Below, one piece after another: positions 1-4,513 of a stretch of DNA of 27,852 nt (position 1 is its first letter; the number at the start of each line of letters is the position of its first letter). A model generated the notes under the pieces. That model saw only the letters and a program-made list of their open reading frames with translations. It had not been told where the DNA came from and ran no database searches. The position numbers were made by a program, and so were the translations under genes. The DNA is from a virus: positions 1 to 27,852 of IMG/VR virus record IMGVR_UViG_3300048872_000026; one strand, given 5' to 3'.

Positions 1-2
1 GC

Positions 3-146
3 GAGCTTGAACGCTGGCCGCTGCTGCACAGGCTGGTGCGGGTTCTGGAGCGTCGCGGGTGGATGGTGTTGCACGTCATCCGCTACGAGTCAAAGGGACG
101 GGTCGCAATAGCTGTATATTTCGTACCGCCTAGAGAGGAATCATGA
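3..146 (+). CDS. C-terminal end of an unidentified protein (partial)
   Basis: An open frame enters from the left edge and ends at TGA 144-146, giving 47 C-terminal residues that include the stretch GWMVLHVIRY and end PPREES. The stop overlaps the next start (ATGA at 143-146), the coupled-gene arrangement common in phages. The hydrophobic, beta-rich pattern looks like real coding sequence, but I do not recognise the family and most of the protein lies outside the window. Confidence 0.6.
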   Translation, partial: ELERWPLLHRLVRVLERRGWMVLHVIRYESKGRVAIAVYFVPPREES

Positions 147-400
147 GATACGTCAATCCTGAGGAAGCCTACCCCATAGACGGCATATACGAATCGCTGT
201 CCGGGGACTCAAGGCAGTGGGTGGATGACATGGCCGCATTTCTGGTGGAAGAGGTGCGGAATCTAAACAATGAGAATTTGCGGCGGTCTGGCACATCCAA
301 CTTCGGCCCCGAATCCGCCCGTCATCTTTTGCTTAAATTTGTGGCGCAGGGGCGCTACGTTCCGCAGGTGTGGCGCGATGCAGAAGCCAAAGCCGACTAA
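143..400 (+). CDS. Small hypothetical phage protein, 85 aa
   Basis: This 85-residue acidic soluble protein starts MRYVNPEEAY. GAGAGGAA lies just upstream as a ribosome-binding site, and the start overlaps the preceding stop by four bases. It has no signal peptide, membrane segment or cysteine motif. A predicted helical stretch (DDMAAFLVEEVRNLN, about residues 28-42) dominates. Its last 23 bases overlap the start of the following NinG-like gene, so the two are probably co-translated. I cannot assign a function. Being next to a recombination-type protein suggests an early or accessory role, which is only inference. Confidence 0.65.
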   Translation: MRYVNPEEAYPIDGIYESLSGDSRQWVDDMAAFLVEEVRNLNNENLRRSGTSNFGPESARHLLLKFVAQGRYVPQVWRDAEAKAD

Positions 401-878
401 GCAGCTGCGTGTTCACAAGCCGCGCCGGGTGTCAGAGCGCAAAGGTCTAGAGACTGAGCTAGAGTACTACATCCGTCTCATTCTTTCGTTTCGCGACGGA
501 GGCAAGTGCATAGAGGCCGACATAGACGGGGCGCGGTGTGGTGGGGGGATGCAGTGGGGACACTACACAGATCGTCACCAGTCCAAATGGCTTATCTACA
601 CCCTGGCGACGTTTACGCAGTGCGCCAGTCACAATTACCTTCACTTTCACGGCAGCCAGACGATGAGCGCGGCGGTATTGCGCTTGTTGGGGCAAGGTTG
701 GCTTGAAGAGCATGAGGCAGTCCGCGCCTCGCATAGCGACGGGAAAGTGAGCGTCATTGATCTACAGGAACGTCTGGACCGCTACAAATGGCTATGGGAG
801 ACACGTCCAAGCTTGTATGATACAGAAGTTCTCAAGTATCGGGGATATTACGAGCATGGTATAATAGGCACGAATTAG
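378..878 (+). CDS. NinG/Rap-like HNH-type recombination nuclease, 166 aa
   Basis: The protein begins MQKPKPTKQLRV at ATG 378; the frame stays open upstream to 270, but that part overlaps the previous gene and looks unnatural. The core reads C-x(8)-C, then QWGHYTDRH (about residues 64-72), then QC-x2-HN and HFHG. This matches the layout of lambda NinG (Rap): CISCG, QWDAGHYR, QCVVCNQHKSG, followed by a helical C-terminal tail. The histidines and cysteines would bind zinc and form the HNH-like centre. NinG proteins promote phage recombination, probably by processing branched DNA. One NinG cysteine position is a histidine here (CASHN), so zinc binding may differ. It overlaps the previous gene by 23 bases. 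The family call is by motif only. Confidence 0.6.
   Translation: MQKPKPTKQLRVHKPRRVSERKGLETELEYYIRLILSFRDGGKCIEADIDGARCGGGMQWGHYTDRHQSKWLIYTLATFTQCASHNYLHFHGSQTMSAAVLRLLGQGWLEEHEAVRASHSDGKVSVIDLQERLDRYKWLWETRPSLYDTEVLKYRGYYEHGIIGTN
857..865 (+). promoter_or_regulatory. Extended -10 promoter TGGTATAAT
   Basis: TG-G-TATAAT is a perfect extended -10 box near the end of the NinG-like gene. No good -35 is visible 17 bases upstream, which extended -10 promoters tolerate. It would start transcription near 872, ahead of a mini-ORF at 889 and the genes from 957 on. The same TGGTANAAT form recurs at 3853 and 14741. Confidence 0.5.
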
Positions 879-888
879 GACATATGCC

Positions 889-939
889 ATGACGGCGAAA
901 ACAAACCGCACGGGTTTATCAGTCCCCGCGCCCTCTTGA
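889..939 (+). CDS. Possible 16-residue mini-ORF or leader peptide
   Basis: ATG 889 opens a 16-codon frame (MTAKTNRTGLSVPAPS) ending at TGA 937-939. TAGGA at 876-880 sits eight bases before the ATG, and the extended -10 at 857 would start transcripts just upstream. Its stop runs into the AAAGGA that precedes the next gene. It could be a translated leader coupling into the 957 gene, a tiny protein, or chance. Confidence 0.25.
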   Translation: MTAKTNRTGLSVPAPS

Positions 940-956
940 AAGGATGATATGATGAC

Positions 957-1457
957 ATGACGTTATATAGGATTATCCGGGCTGAATTTCCTCCGATATC
1001 TACGAACTTTCGTGTGGGTACTGTAAAGCTTGGTATCAAGCCTGGAGCTGGGCGTGATATCGTCAGCCTTGGTTTAGTGTGGCAGGCAAAGATCAGGGCC
1101 ATCAACAGCGAGCAAGGTTACGCCGCCTTCTGCCGCAAAGACTACGGGCCGACGCAGGGCCGATCTGGCATCTTTATCCGTATGAATGTCGTCGCTTACG
1201 CCCTGAACGTCTACAACATTTTGGAGCATAAGTATATCGGGCACCAGCATTACGGACGTGTGCAGACTGTCAGCTACTGGAACCCGCCCCCCGATCTGGA
1301 CCGCTATTGCCAGATTGTGACGTTCCAGAAGCGCAATGGGCAGTTTGCGGCGCAGGGCGATCCCGATCTTGACAATATCCGCTTCCCGCTGATCGCCAAG
1401 AAACCGGCATGGCTGTTGCTGTCTGACGGTGATGTTGTTTATGCGGAGCGTATTTAA
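957..1457 (+). CDS. Hypothetical protein, 166 aa
   Basis: This 166-residue protein starts MTLYRIIRAEFPP. The start is constrained by an upstream in-frame stop; AAAGGATGATATG lies just before, and a three-codon frame (ATG 949 to TGA 958-960) overlaps the ATG and may couple initiation. It has no transmembrane segment or signal. The C-terminal half is rich in aromatics and prolines (SYWNPPPDLDRY) and ends PAWLLLSDGDVVYAERI, suggesting a globular beta-rich fold. I do not recognise it. It is the first full gene after the promoter at 857, and a tRNA follows 39 bases downstream. Confidence 0.6.
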   Translation: MTLYRIIRAEFPPISTNFRVGTVKLGIKPGAGRDIVSLGLVWQAKIRAINSEQGYAAFCRKDYGPTQGRSGIFIRMNVVAYALNVYNILEHKYIGHQHYGRVQTVSYWNPPPDLDRYCQIVTFQKRNGQFAAQGDPDLDNIRFPLIAKKPAWLLLSDGDVVYAERI

Positions 1458-1462
1458 GGCAG

Positions 1463-1484
1463 GCCCGCCGCCAAGCGTGGGTGA
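1463..1484 (+). repeat. Imperfect 22-bp repeat / hairpin, copy 1
   Basis: This copy begins GCCCGCCG and continues AGCGTGGGTGA after a three-base variable segment (CCA). It matches 1700-1721 at 18 of 22 bases. GCCCGC can pair with GC-GTGGGT around a small bulge. It lies directly after the 957 gene and before the tRNA. Confidence 0.5.
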
Positions 1485-1496
1485 GGGTGTGACAAT

Positions 1497-1567
1497 GCGA
1501 ATGTCGTCCAACGGCAGGGCCTCAGTCTTCCAAATTGATGATGCGGGTTCGATTCCCGCCGTTCGCT
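1497..1567 (+). tRNA. tRNA-Gly (anticodon UCC)
   Basis: A full cloverleaf can be drawn. The acceptor stem is GCGAATG/CGTTCGC (1497-1503 with 1560-1566, one T-G wobble). The D stem is GTCC/GGGC around a loop with GG. The anticodon stem is TCAGT/ATTGA with loop CTTCCAA, giving anticodon TCC at 1529-1531. The variable loop has 4 nt, and the T arm is GCGGG-TTCGATT-CCCGC. G1-C72, C2-G71, C35, C36 and discriminator U73 are known bacterial tRNA-Gly identity elements and all are present. CCA is not encoded (CATGG follows), so host CCA addition is needed. The tRNA probably supplements decoding of GGA/GGG codons. Confidence 0.9.
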
Positions 1568-1581
1568 CATGGGATAATATC

Positions 1582-1725
1582 ATGGGCTGCGGCGGTTGCG
1601 ATAACATAACAACAGTTGAATCACATCACAGTTGTAAAACGTGCGGCCGTATGCTGTGCGGATTGTGCGGAGACTATTGTCAGTATCATATCAACCCAAG
1701 CCCGCCGGGTAGCGTGGGCGAATAA
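1582..1725 (+). CDS. Small cysteine-rich zinc-ribbon-like protein, 47 aa
   Basis: This 47-residue protein starts MGCGGCDN and contains CGGC, CKTC, LCGLC and YCQYH, enough paired cysteines and histidines for one or two zinc sites. The frame continues upstream through the tRNA, so I take the first ATG after it (1582); the upstream ribosome-binding site is weak (ATGGGAT). Its last codons (PSPPGSVGE) are encoded by the second copy of the 22-bp repeat. Such minimal treble-clef or ribbon proteins are common among phage early genes, often with unknown partners. Function not assigned. Confidence 0.55.
   Translation: MGCGGCDNITTVESHHSCKTCGRMLCGLCGDYCQYHINPSPPGSVGE
1700..1721 (+). repeat. Imperfect 22-bp repeat / hairpin, copy 2
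   Basis: This copy begins GCCCGCCG and continues AGCGTGGGCGA after a variable GGT. Here GCCC and GGGC pair perfectly at the ends. It forms the end of the small cysteine-rich gene. With the copy at 1463 it brackets the tRNA plus that gene, suggesting that the pair arrived or duplicated as one unit. Confidence 0.5.
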
Positions 1726-1737
1726 GGAGATCAAGCA

Positions 1738-1962
1738 ATGGACGGTAAATCTGTAGTAACAAGCCGGTTGTTTCTGGTTAACGCAATTGCTACCATCGCG
1801 GCGGTGGTTGACATCCTGACGGCAGGGCAGTTACTCCCCGCTCTGTGGGTGCCATACATTGCCGCAGGTGTGGCCGTCGCTAACGTTGTTTTGCGGGTTT
1901 GGTTCCCTGAGACTTCCCCTATCGCCAGCCTGCTTCCGCAGAAGAACCCCAGCGTGAGGTGA
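1738..1962 (+). CDS. Small two-TM membrane protein, holin candidate, 74 aa
   Basis: It starts MDGKSVVTSRLFLVN with a good ribosome-binding site (AAGGAG, seven bases before ATG). Two hydrophobic segments, about residues 11-28 and 35-53, are followed by a short polar tail (WFPETSPIASLLPQKNP). The pattern of a short charged N-terminus, xSRxFxVN, two helices and a VxLR end is common among small phage membrane proteins found near lysis genes. It heads a run of three membrane-protein genes (1738, 1966, 2105), so a holin or holin-accessory role is plausible. The lysozyme is not adjacent in this window, so this stays an inference. Confidence 0.7.
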   Translation: MDGKSVVTSRLFLVNAIATIAAVVDILTAGQLLPALWVPYIAAGVAVANVVLRVWFPETSPIASLLPQKNPSVR

Positions 1963-1965
1963 CAC

Positions 1966-2094
1966 ATGAAATTTATTCTCTTCATCCTGGCGGCTGTATT
2001 CTTTGCCGCTGCCGCCTTGCGGGTTAGCAACCCCCTATTTGATTGGACCCCGGCGGCGTTCTACTGCCTGACGGTCGGATTGTTGCTGGTGTAG
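1966..2094 (+). CDS. Tiny two-helix membrane protein, 42 aa
   Basis: ATG 1966, three bases after the previous stop, opens a 42-residue frame starting MKFILFILAAVFFAAAALRV and ending GLLLV before TAG 2092-2094. Nearly all of it is hydrophobic: one helix at residues 2-18, a short linker containing NPLFDWTP, and a second helix at 29-42. The GTGAGGTGACAC before it can serve as a ribosome-binding site. Similar tiny two-helix proteins are frequent in phages beside holins. It probably acts with its two neighbours in the host membrane, but no specific function can be shown. Confidence 0.6.
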   Translation: MKFILFILAAVFFAAAALRVSNPLFDWTPAAFYCLTVGLLLV

Positions 2095-2104
2095 GAAATA
2101 AAAA

Positions 2105-2407
2105 ATGAGCCTGCCAGACGATAAACCCCTACCGCCCACGACGACGGCCCAAGAGGATGTTACTACGGCAGGTCAGCGCCGAATAAACATGATATGGGAA
2201 GTCACGCAATCGGCTATTGCGATTTCGGTCGTACTTGCCAACGTCATCGCCGCGCTGTTCAATGTGTTCAGCCATAGCAGCGTAGAAGTCCCGTCGATAC
2301 TTTCATCTGCTCTGTTCATGGTTCTAGGTTTCTATCTGGGCCGCACCAATCACGCTGCCATCGGTGGGATTGGGCCGCAAAGCTTCCAGCCCTACATAGG
2401 TCGATAA
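2105..2407 (+). CDS. Membrane protein of the RINxIWExTQ type, holin-like, 100 aa
   Basis: The polar, proline-rich N-terminus (MSLPDDKPLPPTTTAQ) is followed by RRINMIWEVTQSAIAISVVL, a first helix at about 38-57, and a second at about 66-80 ending FYLGRTNHAAIGG. The combination RINxIWExTQ ... FYxGRTNH is one I associate with small phage membrane proteins often listed as holins or tail-proximal proteins. AGGAAAT lies just before the ATG. It is the last gene before the strong terminator at 2422, so the three membrane genes end an operon. A lysis role is likely but unproven. Confidence 0.7.
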   Translation: MSLPDDKPLPPTTTAQEDVTTAGQRRINMIWEVTQSAIAISVVLANVIAALFNVFSHSSVEVPSILSSALFMVLGFYLGRTNHAAIGGIGPQSFQPYIGR

Positions 2408-2421
2408 CAGTGACAGGCAAC

Positions 2422-2453
2422 AAAAAAAGCCCCCCGATGTTTTGGGGGGCTTT
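2422..2453. terminator. Bidirectional rho-independent terminator
   Basis: AAAGCCCCCC (2426-2435), loop GATGTTTT, and GGGGGGCTTT (2444-2453) form a ten-pair stem. Seven A's precede the stem and three T's close it, so it can stop transcription from both sides. It lies between convergent genes: the 2105 gene on plus and the 2474-2716 gene on minus. Confidence 0.85.
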
Positions 2454-2473
2454 GCCGTGCTATCCTTCCCGTT

Positions 2474-2716
2474 TCAGGATGTCTTCTCGGGGCTGAAATT
2501 TTCTATAGCCGCTGCCAACAGCGCGACGTGCTTGGGGCTGGCCCGGCGCTCTACCCGCCACGCCGCCGTCACCAGCGGGATGAACTTGGCCGACTGGTCG
2601 CCCGGCATGGCGGCGGTCGCGGCCATCTCCTCGTCTATGATCGCACTCATATCCTGTTTCGTCAGCGCCCGCGCCATGCGGCGTCCGATTTCCTGTGCGT
2701 AATCTGATTGGGTCAT
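2474..2716 (-). CDS. Hypothetical small helical protein, 80 aa
   Basis: Minus-strand ATG at 2716-2714 has AAGGAG at 2731-2726. This start gives MTQSDYAQEIGRRMARAL and is better than the 17-residue longer frame. The protein is helical and soluble with alternating charged and alanine-rich stretches, about one third acidic or basic residues, and no recognisable motif. It is the last gene of the minus-strand operon and stops 20 bases before the shared terminator. A regulatory or host-takeover role is possible but not shown. Confidence 0.65.
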   Translation of the reverse strand: MTQSDYAQEIGRRMARALTKQDMSAIIDEEMAATAAMPGDQSAKFIPLVTAAWRVERRASPKHVALLAAAIENFSPEKTS

Positions 2717-2740
2717 GTGTTCGTTCTCCTTGTGTGGGAT

Positions 2741-2754
2741 GGATAGGGGATAAT
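2741..2754 (-). repeat. 14-bp leader repeat, copy 1
   Basis: On the minus strand this reads ATTATCCCCTATCC and lies nine bases before the Shine-Dalgarno of the 80-aa gene. An identical 14-mer is at 3565-3578, again upstream of a Shine-Dalgarno and downstream of a hairpin. Confidence 0.6.
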
Positions 2755-2759
2755 AGCAA

Positions 2760-2775
2760 GGGGCCAAAAGGCCCC
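2760..2775 (-). other. Intergenic hairpin GGGGCC-AAAA-GGCCCC
   Basis: A perfect six-pair stem (2760-2765 with 2770-2775) lies between two minus-strand genes. On the minus strand it is followed by TTGCTATT, too weak for a confident terminator. It may attenuate read-through or protect the RNA end. It sits just upstream of leader repeat copy 1. Confidence 0.5.
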
Positions 2776-2782
2776 CGTCGTG

Positions 2783-3085
2783 CTATGCTTGCGGGTATAG
2801 TTGGAGCATCAGTTCGTCAAGTTCTGTAATCGCGAGGTATTCGGCGGCTTCTTGTCTGGCGGATGGAGAGAAGCCATACCCAAACTCGCGCTTGTAATCT
2901 TTTGAGGCCGCATCGGTCCAATAGCGCCAGAGCTTAGGTGCTAGGGTGGGATTATATATGCCCTTGGCGAGTTTGCGCTCTACGTTGGCTACGATGTATG
3001 TCTTTTGCGGATACAGGCTTGACGTATTTTCGGCCCAAAGTACAAGTTCGCGGGCTTCCGTGCTGAGGTTTTCGTAGGCTCCCAT
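2783..3085 (-). CDS. Hypothetical protein, 100 aa
   Basis: Starts MGAYENLSTEARELVLWAEN with AAGGAGCCTTGAA directly upstream on the minus strand, a strong start. The 100 residues are soluble and mainly helical, rich in Tyr and Trp (for example KLWRYWTDAASKDY near residues 52-65). The end reads FSPSARQEAAEYLAITELDE, resembling short phage proteins with an FSxxxRxxAAxxL helix. No catalytic motif is visible. It is the third gene of the minus-strand operon and is separated from the preceding 64-aa gene by 87 bases holding two hairpins. Confidence 0.7.
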   Translation of the reverse strand: MGAYENLSTEARELVLWAENTSSLYPQKTYIVANVERKLAKGIYNPTLAPKLWRYWTDAASKDYKREFGYGFSPSARQEAAEYLAITELDELMLQLYPQA

Positions 3086-3120
3086 TTCAAGGCTCCTTGT
3101 GTAGTGACAGGCTTATCAGC

Positions 3121-3161
3121 GGGAGCATGTCAATCTCCCGGACGGGCGATGTTTTGCCCGT
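3121..3161 (-). other. Two adjacent intergenic hairpins
   Basis: Stem 1 is GGGAG/CTCCC (3121-3125 with 3135-3139). Stem 2 is ACGGGC/GCCCGT (3142-3147 with 3156-3161) around the loop GATGTTTT, the same eight-base loop as the terminator at 2436-2443. They lie between minus-strand genes. A short T run follows stem 2 only on the plus strand, so they might block read-through in that direction or be RNA-processing sites. Confidence 0.4.
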
Positions 3162-3172
3162 TTCGCCTACTG

Positions 3173-3367
3173 CTATATTCCCGAAAGAAGGCGTTGCGTT
3201 TTTCTTATCTGCTGTTTGGTGGGAACAACTCGCCATGTGACAATTGCCGAGCGCGGGCAGTTCTCAAAGTTGCACACCATTTCAAAGGCCACCGAGTGAT
3301 TGCGAGCGCGAGTGCGTATCGTTTTATTGCCGCTGTCGTGCTTTACTGTTATTTCGTATGTTTTCAT
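3173..3367 (-). CDS. Hypothetical protein, 64 aa
   Basis: Starts MKTYEITVKHDSGNKTIRTR with AAGGTGATGCC directly before the ATG. The alternating hydrophobic and charged N-terminal half predicts beta strands. A short helix follows (SVAFEMVCNFENC), then a beta strand (AIVTWRVVP) and a basic tail (KQQIRKTQRLLSGI). Such beta-alpha-beta small proteins are common early phage products with unknown targets. The start is separated from the upstream stop by nine bases, so the two are probably translationally coupled. Confidence 0.7.
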   Translation of the reverse strand: MKTYEITVKHDSGNKTIRTRARNHSVAFEMVCNFENCPRSAIVTWRVVPTKQQIRKTQRLLSGI

Positions 3368-3376
3368 GGCATCACC

Positions 3377-3538
3377 TTATGAGCTATGGGTCAGGATGAA
3401 GTAGATCACCGGAAGAGCTACGGTGAGTGCCGCCACGAGTGCCAGGTAGCCCCGATTGGTGGGCTGAACGGGGGCGGGCATGGAATACTGCCAATTCTTG
3501 CGGGAAGAGCCGGTGTTTGTGCTGGGATGTATTGACAA
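3377..3538 (-). CDS. Small single-TM protein, TTG start, 53 aa
   Basis: This minus-strand frame ends at TAA 3379-3377, which overlaps the ribosome-binding site of the 64-aa gene. The C-terminal part is a clear membrane segment (YLALVAALTVALPVIYFIL) followed by THSS. I chose TTG 3538 because AGGAG at 3549-3545 is six bases upstream; an internal ATG at 3481 would give 34 residues but has no good site. The first 19 residues are polar. A competing ATG at 3543 is in another frame and only one base from the AGGAG. The gene would be the first of the minus-strand operon. Moderate confidence because it is short. Confidence 0.45.
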   Translation of the reverse strand: MSIHPSTNTGSSRKNWQYSMPAPVQPTNRGYLALVAALTVALPVIYFILTHSS

Positions 3539-3564
3539 TTCATTCTCCTGTATGGGGATGTGGG

Positions 3565-3578
3565 GGATAGGGGATAAT
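3565..3578 (-). repeat. 14-bp leader repeat, copy 2
   Basis: Identical to 2741-2754 (minus strand ATTATCCCCTATCC). It lies 15 bases before the AGGAG of the TTG-start gene and just after the inverted repeat at 3584-3603, the same order as in copy 1: hairpin, 14-mer, Shine-Dalgarno. Confidence 0.6.
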
Positions 3579-3620
3579 GGCGGGCAGGCCCATAAGAGCC
3601 TGCTGTCAAGCGTGTTATGT

Positions 3621-3648
3621 AGTATAGGGGGGGGAAGTGCTTTGTGTA
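3621..3648 (-). promoter_or_regulatory. Candidate minus-strand promoter
   Basis: On the minus strand TACACA (3648-3643) and TATACT (3626-3621) are 16 bases apart, a plausible sigma70 pair. It would drive the minus operon with a leader containing the hairpin and 14-mer repeat. The G/C homopolymer within the spacer is unusual. Confidence 0.3.
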
Positions 3649-3835
3649 CTGGTTTCCAGCGGCCGCCCTGCGGTGGTCCGTTTCTCCCGCCGCCATCGCT
3701 CAGGACTGGCCGTGCATACTCGGGTCGGACGTGCTGGCTACTCTATGCGGTTGGTAATGTGCTGCTGGTACACAATCAATATACAACAGACGCCCAGACG
3801 AGCATATCCCCCAAAGGTCATAGAACAAACGTACA

Positions 3836-3861
3836 TTCAACACCTGAATATGTGGTAAAAT
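3836..3861 (+). promoter_or_regulatory. Structural-operon promoter with palindromic operator
   Basis: TTCAACACCTGAA (3836-3848) is a 13-bp interrupted palindrome (TTCA...TGAA). After seven bases comes TAAAAT (3856-3861), preceded by TGG, an extended -10. No -35 match is seen, so the palindrome may bind an activator or repressor in that place. Transcription would begin around 3868, at the very start of the next gene. The reverse complement of the 13-mer recurs at 14713-14725. Confidence 0.5.
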
Positions 3862-3869
3862 ACGCACAC

Positions 3870-4352
3870 ATGGATACGAAGCCACCTAAAACACCCAAGC
3901 CGTACAAGATAACAGAGTACAACGGCCAGCCGGTCCGCGAATACGAAAGCGGAGCATTGCTGGCGCTGAACGGACGCATCGTCAAGGGACCGGCCAGCGC
4001 CGTAATCTCAACGTCTGAGCGGGCACACGAGCTAGTCGCAGCCCGCCAGCAACACAAGCGAGCCGCCGTTGCTGCCGGTGCTGCTAAAGCTGTCTCCGAC
4101 TCCGTTGCCGGGAGCATATCGCTGCCGAATGACATGCAGGTAGTCGAGGCGATAGCGGAGATGGTGACGCAGAAGGCGCTTGATCCCACGTCGGCTAAGC
4201 AAGTCGACGCGGCCCGGTTCATATACCAGGAGATGGGCGTAGCCGAGGCCGCGTTATCGCAGCAGCCTCCCGTAGCCGACGACACGCGCACGCTTATACA
4301 TGAGCTTGCCACCATTGCACGCGCAGCACTACGTGAGAATGGTTTAACTTAA
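3870..4352 (+). CDS. Putative small terminase subunit, 160 aa
   Basis: ATG 3870 gives MDTKPPKTPKPYKITEYNGQ. The frame is open upstream to 3480, but that part has poor protein character. An N-terminal basic, proline-rich region and a short beta part (about 1-50) lead to alanine-rich helices (about 57-95) and a second helical half (MQVVEAIAEMVTQKAL..., about 90-155) with AARFIYQEMG. Its place directly before the large terminase and its helical, DNA-binding-like composition suggest the small terminase, which recognises phage DNA and forms a ring on TerL. I see no certain helix-turn-helix. No Shine-Dalgarno precedes the ATG, and the promoter lies so close that the message may be leaderless. Confidence 0.5.
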   Translation: MDTKPPKTPKPYKITEYNGQPVREYESGALLALNGRIVKGPASAVISTSERAHELVAARQQHKRAAVAAGAAKAVSDSVAGSISLPNDMQVVEAIAEMVTQKALDPTSAKQVDAARFIYQEMGVAEAALSQQPPVADDTRTLIHELATIARAALRENGLT

Positions 4353-4513
4353 TTACACATAAGCGAAGCATGGCCCCAACTTTGCGACGCCCCCTTTTGC
4401 GTCTGCGTTCGCAGCGCCACGGGCACCCGGGGGGTGGGCCACGTCCGGTACAATTATATATATATATATAATATACCCCCGCGCAAATTTTTCGCATTTT
4501 CAAGGAATTCTCT
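4353..4513 (+). other. Structured GC-rich spacer with TA tract before terL
   Basis: The 161-base spacer holds GACGC/GCGTC and CTGC/GCAG hairpins (4386-4416), a G/C run (4420-4440), then TACAAT (4449-4454) preceded by CGG, and an uninterrupted TA-type tract (about 4455-4475). The tract contains TATAAT at 4467-4472. No -35 is convincing. It may be a second promoter for terL or a packaging-related melting site. AAGGAA at 4503-4507 is the ribosome-binding site of terL. Confidence 0.4.

Larger units (their letters stand above)
3539..3869. other. Divergent intergenic control region
   Basis: These 331 bases separate the minus-strand operon from the structural operon. I see, left to right, the Shine-Dalgarno of the TTG-start gene (3545-3549), leader repeat copy 2 (3565-3578), an inverted repeat GCAGGC/GCCTGC (3584-3589 with 3598-3603), a TTGACA on the minus strand (3609-3604) with no matching -10, a minus-strand TATACT, a run of eight G's (3627-3634), and the plus-strand promoter and palindrome at 3836-3861. 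No convincing gene occupies 3650-3830, although one plus frame stays open through it. Confidence 0.6.

Noticed and set aside
270-377. N-terminal extension of the NinG-like protein
   Set aside because: It overlaps most of the preceding gene and has an implausible composition; NinG similarity starts after 378.
1497-1567. tRNA as an integration (att) site
   Set aside because: No integrase, excisionase or repressor is visible in this window, and the tRNA is within a phage gene run.
1429-1581. Extended frame of the cysteine-rich gene through the tRNA
   Set aside because: The tRNA cloverleaf is complete, and the upstream translation has no natural pattern; the ATG at 1582 is sufficient.
3604-3609. 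Perfect minus-strand TTGACA as a promoter -35
   Set aside because: No -10-like hexamer occurs 16-18 bases downstream on that strand; the space is occupied by an inverted repeat.
3480-3869. Upstream extension of the small-terminase frame (290 aa)
   Set aside because: The translation before 3870 is cysteine- and glycine-rich without natural character, crosses the regulatory region, and has no ribosome-binding site.
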